Source: a virus
Reading direction: 5' to 3' (one strand)
Virus record (IMG/VR): IMGVR_UViG_3300020596_000014
Location: 62,001 to 126,000 of that record
Length of the DNA stretch: 64,000 nt
Shown: positions 57,111 through 64,000 of the stretch, one piece after another
How positions within the stretch are numbered: the first letter of the stretch is position 1
Layout: every line of letters starts with the position of its first letter
Translations under genes and position numbers: made by a program
The notes under the pieces: generated by a model
What the model was told of the DNA's origin: nothing
Seen by the model: only the letters and a program-made list of their open reading frames with translations
Databases searched by the model: none

Positions 57111-58688
57111 ATGGAAGATGCGTTATACAAGTGCCCTCGTTGTGAGGTCGTTAAGACCCTTCGAGGGCTTTCTTGTCACGTCACCAAGACACACAGGATG
57201 TCGTCTCGCGATCTCCATGTTGCGGTTCTGCATAATGGAACTCCACCACTTTGTGCTTGCGGTTGCGGGAAAGAGACGAACTGGTTGCAACGCCGATTCG
57301 GGACTTACGCGTCGCGAGGATGCAACGGCTTCTCCAATGATGCCCGCGCCAAAGCTTTAGAGGTTCGCGCTGAGAAGAGTTCACGTGGCGAGCAATCTTC
57401 ATGGAACGCCGGACTTACAAAAGAGACCGACAAACGGGTCGCCGCGATAGCGTTGAAGATTTCCGAAGCCATGAATGGGGCCGACATATCCAGGCTGTTA
57501 GCCGCGCGATCCGACGAGGAAAAAGAGACACAACGTGTAAGAATGTCTAAGGCGAAGGCGGGATCCGTCCCCTGGAACGTTGGTCTGACCAAAGAAACGT
57601 CCGCAAGCCTTACATCTGTATCAAGAAAGAACAGTCAGCACGCTCGACGTCGCTTCAACTGGAAAGACAAACCAACGTTGATTGAGAATGCTGCTTTAGT
57701 GAGAAGCGATCAGTTGACGTTGATCGATCACGGTGCATACGAAAATAAGCATTCGTCTTTGTTGTTTGAATGTGCGAAATGCAACGCGCGGTTACGACGA
57801 TCCTTGCATGTTTTGCGGTATAGCCCTAGTTGTCCCGTCTGCACAGGAGGAGATTCCAAGCCGCAACTTGAAATTTTCGAGTATGTGCGTTCCATCTCCA
57901 ATGACGCGATGTCTTCTGACAAGACCTGCATTTCACCTTTGGAACTTGATGTATACGTTCCGTCGAAAGATTTTGCTGTTGAGTATAACGGTCTGTACTG
58001 GCACTGTGAGAAGAACAAAGATCGTTCGTATCATCAGGGAAAAACCAACAAGGCGTTACAGAACGATATCCAACTTCTGCACATTTACGCAGATGATTGG
58101 GAGCATAAACGTCCGATCGTCGAATCCATGATCCGTTACCGACTCAATGCAACAAGCGTGAAGATATCTGCTCGTAAATGCGAGCTCGTTGAACTGATTG
58201 CCACGGAACGTCGTCAATTCCTTAATGAATGCCATCTCGATGGGGATGTGTCTGCAAAGACAGCATTTGGACTACGTTTCAACGGTGAATTGGTCGCTGT
58301 TTTATCGTTGAGAACCCCATTCCACAAGACATGGCGCGATCACATAGAGGTGGCTAGATTTGCAACGAAGCTGAACACTTCAGTTGCTGGTGGTTTGTCA
58401 AGATTAGTCAAGGCTGCTTCTGACTGGGCAAAACAACGCAAATACAAAGGCATGCTGTCTTACGTTGATGGACGTGTGGGAGTAGGCAATGGTTATATCA
58501 GAGCTGGTTTTGGTGTTCATGGCAAAACTCCTCCGACATTCTGGTGGACCGATTACAAACAACGGTTTAATCGTTTCAACTATCGAGCCGACAAAGAACG
58601 AAACATGTCAGAAAGAGAGGTTGCTGACGAGGCCGGTGTTGTGCGCATCTATGGATGTGAGAATTTTGTCATGGTTCTTAACCTGTGA
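57111..58688 (+). CDS. Homing endonuclease: zinc finger, CGCG module, NUMOD3-like repeats, Vsr-like nuclease
   Basis: 525 residues. N-terminal C2H2-like finger (CPRCEVVKT...LSCHVTKTH) and CACGCGKETNW module are shared with the enzymes at 28619 and 54664. Two W-N-x-G-L-T-K-E-T repeats follow (near residues 97 and 155), then a zinc region (CAKCNARL...CPVCTGGD). The nuclease has LELDVYVPSKDFAVEYNGLY, W-H and LLHIYADDW. The C-terminal domain, HLDGDVSAKTAFGLRFNGEL, then SVAGGLSRLVKA, matches that of 54664. By eye the gene is more A/T-rich than its neighbours, which fits transfer. It sits after the tube gene. Confidence 0.82.
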   Translation: MEDALYKCPRCEVVKTLRGLSCHVTKTHRMSSRDLHVAVLHNGTPPLCACGCGKETNWLQRRFGTYASRGCNGFSNDARAKALEVRAEKSSRGEQSSWNAGLTKETDKRVAAIALKISEAMNGADISRLLAARSDEEKETQRVRMSKAKAGSVPWNVGLTKETSASLTSVSRKNSQHARRRFNWKDKPTLIENAALVRSDQLTLIDHGAYENKHSSLLFECAKCNARLRRSLHVLRYSPSCPVCTGGDSKPQLEIFEYVRSISNDAMSSDKTCISPLELDVYVPSKDFAVEYNGLYWHCEKNKDRSYHQGKTNKALQNDIQLLHIYADDWEHKRPIVESMIRYRLNATSVKISARKCELVELIATERRQFLNECHLDGDVSAKTAFGLRFNGELVAVLSLRTPFHKTWRDHIEVARFATKLNTSVAGGLSRLVKAASDWAKQRKYKGMLSYVDGRVGVGNGYIRAGFGVHGKTPPTFWWTDYKQRFNRFNYRADKERNMSEREVADEAGVVRIYGCENFVMVLNL

Positions 58689-58731
58689 AAGGAGAGCGCT
58701 GTCATCCGTTCGGGAGCTGTAGTCTGAGGTT

Positions 58732-58929
58732 GTGAACCCCTACAATGTGTCGAGCGGCGAGGTCTGGCAGAGCGCTCACGGCATGTTGTTCGTCTTGTTG
58801 GATGGATACGAGACTGTCGGCGTCAGTGGAAACACACGGTATCGACAAGCTATCAATCTAGACACAGGCAAGCTGTTCCCGTTCGGTGATAACTCCTTGG
58901 TCGCGAAGTTCTCAAAGAGGTTTGCGTGA
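58732..58929 (+). CDS. GxVW-family small protein, array unit 1
   Basis: 65 residues from GTG 58732. Starts NPYNVSSGEVWQSAHGMLFV, then LLDGYE, then AINLDTGKLFPFGDNSLVAK. First unit of a tandem array with the plan [P-Y/F-x-x-P/S-x-G-x-V-W]-[hydrophobic strand + L-D]-[x-L-x-x-G-x]-[short charged end ...S-x-x-F]. Probably a small SH3-like or similar beta barrel. Its stop overlaps the next start as GTGA. Unknown function; six copies suggest selection for dosage or diversity. Confidence 0.6.
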   Translation: MNPYNVSSGEVWQSAHGMLFVLLDGYETVGVSGNTRYRQAINLDTGKLFPFGDNSLVAKFSKRFA

Positions 58930-59147
58930 AGCCGTTTAACGCCCCAACTGGTACGGTTTGGCTGTTCCATCCAAAACAAAAACATGATAACATTGACGTC
59001 TTTGTCATTTTGGACGGGTACATGAAAGATAACGACTTAATGTGTCGGCGTGTGTTAGTCATGCATAGCGATCTTGGTAGCGAATTGGGCGAGCTGTCCT
59101 TCTCAGAAGACTCGCCATACAACGACAAATCGGAGAGGTTTGTGTGA
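58926..59147 (+). CDS. GxVW-family small protein, array unit 2
   Basis: 73 residues, GTG with GTGA overlap. KPFNAPTGTVWLFHPKQKHD, then VFVILDGYMKDND, then SELGELSFSEDSPYNDKSER. It is longer in the first loop than unit 1 and clearly diverged, so the array is not a recent simple duplication. Confidence 0.6.
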   Translation: MKPFNAPTGTVWLFHPKQKHDNIDVFVILDGYMKDNDLMCRRVLVMHSDLGSELGELSFSEDSPYNDKSERFV

Positions 59148-59338
59148 CACCTTACGATGCCCCGATCGGAACCGTGTGGGACTTCGAGGGAGAGTTGTTT
59201 GTTATGCTCGACGAGTACATGCGCGACGACGAATGTCACGGTGATCTGTACAGACGATATCTCGGCCTTGTCGATGGTAAGATCCAATGGATGGGTCAAT
59301 ACTCGCTTCGTGATGACGATAGCAAGATGTTTACATGA
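59144..59338 (+). CDS. GxVW-family small protein, array unit 3
   Basis: 64 residues, GTG with GTGA overlap. TPYDAPIGTVWDFEGELFVM, then LDEYMRDDE, then LGLVDGKIQWMGQYSLRDDD. The shortest first loop of the array; the strand-plus-L-D element is conserved (LFVMLDEYM). Confidence 0.6.
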   Translation: MTPYDAPIGTVWDFEGELFVMLDEYMRDDECHGDLYRRYLGLVDGKIQWMGQYSLRDDDSKMFT

Positions 59339-59535
59339 GCGCTTACCATGCACCCGCAGGCACCGTCTTCGACTGGTCCTGGTCCAAGATTGACATCATC
59401 TTTGTTGTGCTCGACAGTCACATACAGTACGGTTCGATCTACCACATGCGGCAGGCGTTCAACTTGAGTACCGGCGAACTAATCTATTTTGAAAAAAATT
59501 CAGCTTGGGATCTCACATCGAAACAGATCTCATGA
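59335..59535 (+). CDS. GxVW-family small protein, array unit 4
   Basis: 66 residues, ATG with ATGA overlap. SAYHAPAGTVFDWSWSKIDI, then IFVVLDSHIQYG, then AFNLSTGELIYFEKNSAWDL. The usual V-W is V-F here, but Trp residues follow two and four positions later. Confidence 0.6.
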   Translation: MSAYHAPAGTVFDWSWSKIDIIFVVLDSHIQYGSIYHMRQAFNLSTGELIYFEKNSAWDLTSKQIS

Positions 59536-59612
59536 AGCTACTCTTTTCTCCTAATGGAACTGTATGAGAGTACATCGACGCGCACACAAACGATGTCTAT
59601 ATTGTTTACGTG
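59532..59612 (+). pseudogene. GxVW-family array unit 5, broken by an in-frame stop
   Basis: Starts at ATG 59532 (ATGA overlap) as KLLFSPNGTV, then TGA at 59565-59567 exactly where the family has Trp, then EYIDAHTNDVYIVYV in the same frame. The unit ends after its first strand and runs in frame into unit 6. A TGG-to-TGA change plus loss of the second half, as if two units were joined by unequal recombination. Confidence 0.6.
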
Positions 59613-59864
59613 AGTTCCGCGTATACGTCGAAGACAGGCACCATTTGGCAATGTAAGATAGAAAGCTTTGAGCTCATCTTTCTGATCCTCGACGGTTTCA
59701 CCGAAGACATGGCTTCACCTCTTATGAGCGAGAAGCGAAAGGGGAGGTCGCTAACGCGTCACGTTATGGTCCCCTTTCGAAACTATTTCGACCTTTCAAA
59801 CGGAGAGATCGCCCACTTTTCACGTGACTCACTGATAAACAAGTTAGCAAGACGATTTAAATGA
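59610..59864 (+). CDS. GxVW-family small protein, array unit 6
   Basis: 84 residues from GTG 59610, in frame with the broken unit 5. SKTGTIWQCKIESFELIFLI, then LDGFTEDMASP, an insert of about 20 residues (LMSEKRKGRSLTRH), then YFDLSNGEIAHFSRDSLINK. The start is uncertain because the usual N-terminal P-Y-x-x-P is replaced by SSAYTSK. Confidence 0.55.
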   Translation: MSSAYTSKTGTIWQCKIESFELIFLILDGFTEDMASPLMSEKRKGRSLTRHVMVPFRNYFDLSNGEIAHFSRDSLINKLARRFK

Positions 59865-60058
59865 CCCCGTTCGACTCTCCTGAGGGAACTGTGTGGGAGT
59901 ACACCGACGTGCGGAGGAAATACGACATACTCGTCGTGTACGGCAAATCCCAACACGGATTCAGGCCGTACTTCAACCTCGTCTCGGGCGAGATTGGTAG
60001 CCTTTATAAGGACTCGCTCTACAACAGATATTCCACCATTTTTGCGGAGACTACGTAA
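59861..60058 (+). CDS. GxVW-family small protein, array unit 7
   Basis: 65 residues, ATG with ATGA overlap. TPFDSPEGTVWEYTDVRRKY, then DILVVYGKSQ, then YFNLVSGEIGSLYKDSLYNR. A canonical member; last unit of the array. Counting the broken unit 5, there are seven positions of which six look intact. Confidence 0.6.
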   Translation: MTPFDSPEGTVWEYTDVRRKYDILVVYGKSQHGFRPYFNLVSGEIGSLYKDSLYNRYSTIFAETT

Positions 60059-60062
60059 CCAA

Positions 60063-60305
60063 GTGTCATCTTTCGCCTGTGCACCGCTACCACTGTTCGA
60101 GGAACGTCTGCGCTCGCTGTGGCAACACGTGAAACCTCGACCAATTTTACACGGAGAAATTGCGCTCGAAAATTCGTGTAGTCTTTCGCAAGTAGAACGC
60201 GAAATGACGATGCTTATCGATCAAGGAAAGTGGCGACGTCTCTCTAAGAAAGAGCTTACTGAGATGAAGAAGGATGATCGTCTGATTGCATATCTTGAAG
60301 TCTAA
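60063..60305 (+). CDS. Small winged-helix-like protein
   Basis: 80 residues from GTG 60063, 4 bases after the array; a longer reading from 59994 lies in unit 7. LFEERLRSLWQHVKPRPILH, then ENSCSLSQVEREMTMLIDQG, then KWRRLSKKE fits a winged helix: a Ser-x-x-x-V-x-x-x-x recognition helix and a W-R-R-L wing. It could be a DNA-binding regulator of the adjacent array. No family match claimed. Confidence 0.5.
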   Translation: MSSFACAPLPLFEERLRSLWQHVKPRPILHGEIALENSCSLSQVEREMTMLIDQGKWRRLSKKELTEMKKDDRLIAYLEV

Positions 60306-60339
60306 GATCGCGTTCAATAGCAAATTGCTTCCTTGCTGT

Positions 60340-60702
60340 TTAGACGAGATACGCTTTCCCGAACCCACCAGCGATGAGTTGCTCGCTCAATTTCAACGTG
60401 ACACCTTGTGCATCGACATAGAAGATGTCAGCCAGGTATCGCCCATACTTGTCTTTTCCGCTCTTGTATGTGCGAGTGAAGACGACACCACCTGCTTCAC
60501 GCAGCAACATGTTCTCGTTCGCGGCCTTCGCAGCCAAGCCCGCATCTCGAGTGATACCCGCGATCTCAGGTGTGTTGACGCCGTACACGCGACACACGAG
60601 CTCAGCCTCGAACTTGAAGCCAAGATCGATCTTTAGCACCACAGTGTCTCCGTCTATCACTCGAACCACTCTCGCATTGTATTCGTAAGTCGGCGTCATC
60701 AT
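60340..60702 (-). CDS. Staphylococcal-nuclease-like (thermonuclease) protein
   Basis: 120 residues, minus strand. ARVVRVIDGDTVVLKIDLGF (Asp metal ligand), CRVYGVNTPEI (catalytic Arg and Glu) and TYKSGKDKYGRYLADIFY (second Arg) give all active-site elements of the SNase fold. It ends with the typical LSEQLIAGGFGKAYL helix. There is no signal peptide, so it acts inside the cell or virion. It stands alone on the minus strand between array and baseplate genes; likely degrades or processes nucleic acid. Confidence 0.85.
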   Translation of the reverse strand: MMTPTYEYNARVVRVIDGDTVVLKIDLGFKFEAELVCRVYGVNTPEIAGITRDAGLAAKAANENMLLREAGGVVFTRTYKSGKDKYGRYLADIFYVDAQGVTLKLSEQLIAGGFGKAYLV

Positions 60703-60793
60703 CGGTTACGTAGTCAACTTTCCTCTTGACGTGGACCTTTGGGCGGCATTTTCAAGCTGCGCGCTAAGGTATCTCTGATAGAGGAATATCAAA

Positions 60794-61672
60794 GTGAGCG
60801 AAAAGCGAGAGCATAAGAATCAAGTTTTCAGTGAAGGCCGTCCGTCCACGATGGAGACTGCCCAGGGCATCAAAAAGATGTCCGCCGCCGAGCGCATGAA
60901 GCAGGAGTTTGGTATCATCGTGCCGGCTGAGCTCGTGATGCTCCCTTCAAAGGGTGTGCTTTATTCTCACGAAAGCGGGTTACACCAATGCACGCAGCTT
61001 GAGATCAAAGCGATGACAACGCGCGAGGAGGACATTCTCACCAGTCGAGCCCTCATTAAGAAGGGAACCGTCATCACCGAGCTCATCAAGTCTTGCATCG
61101 TGAACAAAGAGGTCGACGTCGACTCGTTCATCTCCGGCGATCGCAACGCGCTGATGATCGCCGTCCGATGCACTGGCTACGGCGCGAGCTACAAACCTGA
61201 GATGGAGTGTCCAGCTTGTAAGATGAAGCAGGTGAAGGACTTCGACCTCAGTCAGCTCGCGATCAAGGAGCTCGAGGTCGAGCCCATCTCGCCCGGAGTC
61301 AATGAGTTCTCGTTCACACTCCCTGTCACTAAAGCGGTGGTCACGTTCAAGATGCTCACTGGCAGAGACGAGGAAGAGCTAGTCACCTCACAAGAGCGCA
61401 GGAAGAAACTCGTCGCTTCGTCTGTCGACACGCTCGTATCCGATCAACTGAAGGCTTCGCTGCTTAGCGTCAAGGAGATCCGTGATCGAGCCAAGCTGTC
61501 GTTCTTCGTCGACAACATGCCGGGTCGCGATTCGCTAGCCCTTCGCGACTACATGCGAACTATCCAGCCGGGTATCGATATGACACAGCATTTCGCGTGC
61601 GAGTTCTGCGATCATGCTGAGGAGGTGCAGATCCCGATCGGGGTCGAATTCTTTTGGCCTTCAGCCAAGTGA
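60794..61672 (+). CDS. 26: Baseplate hub protein, gp26-like
   Basis: 292 residues from GTG 60794, ribosome site GAGGA. ELVMLPSKGVLYSHESGLHQ, then EIKAMTTREEDILTSRALIK, then TELIKSCIVN, GDRNALMIAVRCTGYGASY and the zinc ribbon CPACKM...CEFCDH mark the phage hub-assembly family related to T4 gp26. It helps build the central baseplate hub. The following frame overlaps its end. Confidence 0.75.
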   Translation: MSEKREHKNQVFSEGRPSTMETAQGIKKMSAAERMKQEFGIIVPAELVMLPSKGVLYSHESGLHQCTQLEIKAMTTREEDILTSRALIKKGTVITELIKSCIVNKEVDVDSFISGDRNALMIAVRCTGYGASYKPEMECPACKMKQVKDFDLSQLAIKELEVEPISPGVNEFSFTLPVTKAVVTFKMLTGRDEEELVTSQERRKKLVASSVDTLVSDQLKASLLSVKEIRDRAKLSFFVDNMPGRDSLALRDYMRTIQPGIDMTQHFACEFCDHAEEVQIPIGVEFFWPSAK

Positions 61673-61907
61673 TAAAGAAGCCGTCATCCTCGAGCCCTGG
61701 TTCCTTATGAAGCTACACGGCAACGTTAGCTGGGACGAGATGTACGACATGCCAGTCGTGTACAAAGATTGGTTCCTTAAGCGGTTGGCAAAGGAGATGA
61801 AGGCACAAGGCGAAAACGATGTGCCTCTTGCTGGCAACATGACTCCGCAGCGTCGCATCAACTTCCAGCAGCTTCAACAAGCGTTCAGCGACAAGTCGGA
61901 CCGGTAG
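61614..61907 (+). CDS. Small baseplate-hub-associated protein, start uncertain
   Basis: The segment EPWFLMKLHGNVSWDEMYDM, then PVVYKDWFLKRLAKEMK, matches a small protein that regularly follows gp26-like genes in phages (pattern F-x-x-M-x-x-H-x-x-W-x-x-x-x-x-x-P-V-x-x-R/K-x-W). It has no good start: ATG 61614 lies 59 bases inside the upstream gene, and ATG 61707 would remove the conserved EPWFL. Translation may begin at 61614, or arise by frameshift near the upstream stop (61670-61672). Confidence 0.55.
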   Translation: MLRRCRSRSGSNSFGLQPSDKEAVILEPWFLMKLHGNVSWDEMYDMPVVYKDWFLKRLAKEMKAQGENDVPLAGNMTPQRRINFQQLQQAFSDKSDR

Positions 61908-61916
61908 TTACTAGAC

Positions 61917-62225
61917 ATGCTTAGCAAGGATGAAGTGCGCGCCGTTCTCACGCGTAATGGGTGGGATGTGCGTGACGCTAAGTTCGCGGATGAAGAGTGG
62001 GCGCTCCACGGCGAGCGACTGTTGAACACGATCTCGGTAAGCGTCGACGTGAAAGGCCAGCCCGATGGCTCAGCCGAAGTTTGGGGTTGGTTCGAGACTG
62101 ACCAGCTAGATCTTGACTTAGACGAAGAAGTCGACGACATCGGTGATTTGATCTACTTGCTTCATTATTATAACATTGTCGCTAAAGATAAAGCGAAGTT
62201 TTCCGCTAAGGCCCCGGATCGTTGA
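61917..62225 (+). CDS. Small unknown protein
   Basis: 102 residues: SKDEVRAVLTRNGWDVRDAK, then TISVSVDVKGQPDGSAEVWG, then DLDLDEEVDDIGDLIYLLHY. An acidic alpha/beta protein with no motif. It lies between the hub genes and tape measure, so a baseplate or tail-assembly role is possible. The stop overlaps the next TTG. Confidence 0.5.
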   Translation: MLSKDEVRAVLTRNGWDVRDAKFADEEWALHGERLLNTISVSVDVKGQPDGSAEVWGWFETDQLDLDLDEEVDDIGDLIYLLHYYNIVAKDKAKFSAKAPDR

Positions 62226-62497
62226 ACAGGTTACTTACACACATGGAACTCACCTGCATCGCCAAGATCATTCGCCGTTTCGCAGCACAAGCCGTGCTGA
62301 CGGGCAGGCTCCCGTGCGACGTCTACGGCGCGCCTCGACAGCTCGAGGCGTTCTCAGCCGCGTTCTACGCCACGCGCGAGTTCGACAGGATCCTTGACGA
62401 GAGTCAAGACCTCGAGACGGTCACGAAGGCGTTGACGGTGAAGCGCGCAGCCGCCGCGCGCTTCAAGCGTGAGTTCGGCGTGCGTTGGCCGGCCTGA
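62222..62497 (+). CDS. Small basic helical protein
   Basis: 91 residues from TTG 62222 (TTGA overlap); ATG 62243 is an alternative. Helical and basic (CIAKIIRRFAAQAVLTGRLP, then VTKALTVKRAAAARFKREFG). It ends 8 bases before the tape-measure gene and may be a tail-assembly chaperone by position only. Confidence 0.45.
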   Translation: MNRLLTHMELTCIAKIIRRFAAQAVLTGRLPCDVYGAPRQLEAFSAAFYATREFDRILDESQDLETVTKALTVKRAAAARFKREFGVRWPA

Positions 62498-62505
62498 GGG
62501 TCTAG

Positions 62506-64000
62506 ATGGCGCGTAACGTCGACAGCATCGGCGTCCAGAAGCAGCTCAACCAGATGTTTGAGCAGCGTGTGGAGCTCGAGAACCGTGTCCTTGCCGCGAT
62601 GCAGCAAGAACTGAAGATCGCCATGCAGCTGCAAGCTGTTATGCAAGGCTTGACCGCCGACCAGCTTGTCGAGAGGTTGAACGAGGCGAATCAGGCAATG
62701 GCTGACCTTGCCGCGAAGGCGACCGAGACCGGCGACATCGGTAATCAGGCGATGGCCAGCATCGGCGAGGCAGCGAAAGAGGTCTCTACGAGCGGCGGGA
62801 TGATGTCGAAAACATTCACGGGCATCAGTAAGGTCATGGGCGGTCTGCAGAGCGTAGCTCTAGGCATCGTCGGCTCGTTGTTCAAGATGGGCAAGTCTTT
62901 GCTCTCGATTCCGTTAGGCATCTTCAAGAGTCTCATGGCCGACGCCGCAGCGTTCAGCGGCGATACGTCGTTTATGGAGGCTTTGGAGAAAATCAGAGGT
63001 GAATTCGGTTCCTTCAAGGAGGAAACATCGAAGAACATCACAGGTGCGTATCAAACTGTGAACACGCAACTACAAGCGATGTCAGGCCTCAGCGTGTGGC
63101 AGGTGTTTAAGACGCCTGCTGACCAGCTCAAGTACCTGCATGACATCGCCACGAAAGCCGGCCCGCAGATCCACCAGTTCGGCAATGAACTCGCCAAGTC
63201 TGCCGGTCTCATCTCCATATACGACAAGGGCATGAACATCGGCGCCGAGAACATGAAGAGTTTCATGAATCGCGCAACGGTCATGGGCACGACGCTCAGC
63301 GTACAGCTCAAGGACACCGCGAACTACGCCTTGCAGCTCGGCAAAGACTTCAACATCTCGTCGAAGACCATCTCTAAAGACGTCGGTATGATGATGAAGG
63401 ACGTCAAGAACTTCGGGTCGCTGACTCAGAAGGAGATGACGGTCGCGTCTGTGTACACGAAGAAGCTTGGCCTCGAGATGAAGGATATCCTCGGCGTCGT
63501 TGAGAAGTTCGATAACTTCGACAAGGCGGCCGAGAGCGCCGCGATGCTCGGGCAGGCATTCGGGGCAAACGTCGACGCGTTCAAGCTGATGAACGAGCAG
63601 GATCCAGCGAAGCGGGTCGACGAACTACGCAAGTCGATGGCCGCGGCTGGTAAGACCTCTGAGAACATGACGAGGCAAGAGCTGAACTTGCTCGCCTCTA
63701 CGAGCGGTCTCACCGCTGAAGCTGCGAAACTCGCGTTTTCGCAGAAGAACCAAGGCGTCTCGTATCAGGACATCGAAAAGAAAGCCGCCAAGGCCGAGAA
63801 CGCGCAGATGAAGCAAGCCGACGCCATGAAGGGTTTGTCAGACAACATCGAACGCGTCGTCCACGCAGGGAGTCAGATCGCCGGCTTCTGGAAGAACTTC
63901 GTCGAGGGTTTCAAGATCGGTTTCAAGATGACTTCGGAATACCGCGGTCTTATGCTCACGTTAAAGAGCGCCATGTGGCAGTTCAATCTCGCAGGCAGAG
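62506..64000 (+). CDS. Tail tape-measure-like protein, 3' end outside window
   Basis: From ATG 62506 the frame stays open to the window end (498 residues so far). Coiled-coil start (SIGVQKQLNQMFEQRVELEN), then a Gly/Met-rich hydrophobic stretch (SVALGIVGSLFKMGKSLLSI), then long helices (KEMTVASVYTKKLGLEMKDI, then ESAAMLGQAFGANVDAFKLM). This alternation of helices and membrane-like segments is typical of tape-measure proteins of large myophages, which fix tail length and line the tube. Placement after baseplate genes agrees. Total length unknown. Confidence 0.75.
   Translation, partial: MARNVDSIGVQKQLNQMFEQRVELENRVLAAMQQELKIAMQLQAVMQGLTADQLVERLNEANQAMADLAAKATETGDIGNQAMASIGEAAKEVSTSGGMMSKTFTGISKVMGGLQSVALGIVGSLFKMGKSLLSIPLGIFKSLMADAAAFSGDTSFMEALEKIRGEFGSFKEETSKNITGAYQTVNTQLQAMSGLSVWQVFKTPADQLKYLHDIATKAGPQIHQFGNELAKSAGLISIYDKGMNIGAENMKSFMNRATVMGTTLSVQLKDTANYALQLGKDFNISSKTISKDVGMMMKDVKNFGSLTQKEMTVASVYTKKLGLEMKDILGVVEKFDNFDKAAESAAMLGQAFGANVDAFKLMNEQDPAKRVDELRKSMAAAGKTSENMTRQELNLLASTSGLTAEAAKLAFSQKNQGVSYQDIEKKAAKAENAQMKQADAMKGLSDNIERVVHAGSQIAGFWKNFVEGFKIGFKMTSEYRGLMLTLKSAMWQFNLAGR

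Noticed and set aside
1-64000. CRISPR arrays, rRNA and tRNA genes
   Set aside because: I saw no regularly spaced short repeats and no rRNA. No cloverleaf with a T-loop GTTCGA-type motif at proper spacing was convincing by eye; a covariance-model scan would be needed to exclude a tRNA in the small gaps.

Overview
The window is one stretch of a large tailed bacteriophage with a contractile tail, belonging to the T4-like group of myoviruses. This rests on a run of hallmark proteins: a gp17-type terminase, gp20 portal, gp21 prohead protease, gp22-like scaffold, gp23 capsid protein, gp13/14/15-like neck and tail-completion proteins, two gp18-type sheaths, a gp19 tube, a gp26-like baseplate protein, and the T4-type replication genes primase (gp61) and gp47/gp46. 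Genes are packed tightly, often with 4-base ATGA/GTGA overlaps. I saw no rRNA, no convincing tRNA and no CRISPR array. The host cannot be named from the sequence.

Layout. 0-8.5 kb: virion and adhesin-like structural proteins, including two LamG-like proteins and a repeat-built fibre-like protein, with one partial and two decayed homing endonuclease genes between them. 8.6-15.5 kb: gp4-like nuclease, RuvC-like resolvase, primase, and a fused gp47-gp46 recombination nuclease gene that is broken by a two-gene insertion. 15.5-28.6 kb: DNA packaging and head genes in T4 order (terminase, portal with an intein, protease, scaffold, capsid), closed by a strong terminator. 28.6-40.5 kb: an accessory region with a homing endonuclease, a histone-deacetylase-fold enzyme, two sugar-transfer enzymes, an RlaP-like nucleotidyltransferase, a fatty-acid-hydroxylase-like membrane enzyme and many small unknowns. 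40.5-57 kb: neck, tail completion, two ~1000-residue sheath paralogues and the tube, again interrupted by homing endonucleases. 57-60.7 kb: another endonuclease and a tandem array of small paralogous proteins. 60.7-64 kb: baseplate protein and the start of the tape-measure protein, which runs off the window.

Four things stand out. (1) At least eight otherwise unrelated proteins start with a similar short basic/amphipathic peptide ending in [I/L/V]-x-E. That is what a T4-type capsid-targeting and protease-cleaved leader should look like. (2) The fused gp47-gp46 gene is split by a cassette of one small protein plus one endonuclease. (3) Relatives of that small protein occur again only beside other homing endonucleases, including a six-unit tandem array. 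(4) The portal contains an intein-like Hint domain that lacks the usual first-residue nucleophile. Eight homing endonuclease genes or remnants plus the intein in 64 kb is a heavy load, concentrated in and beside essential late genes.
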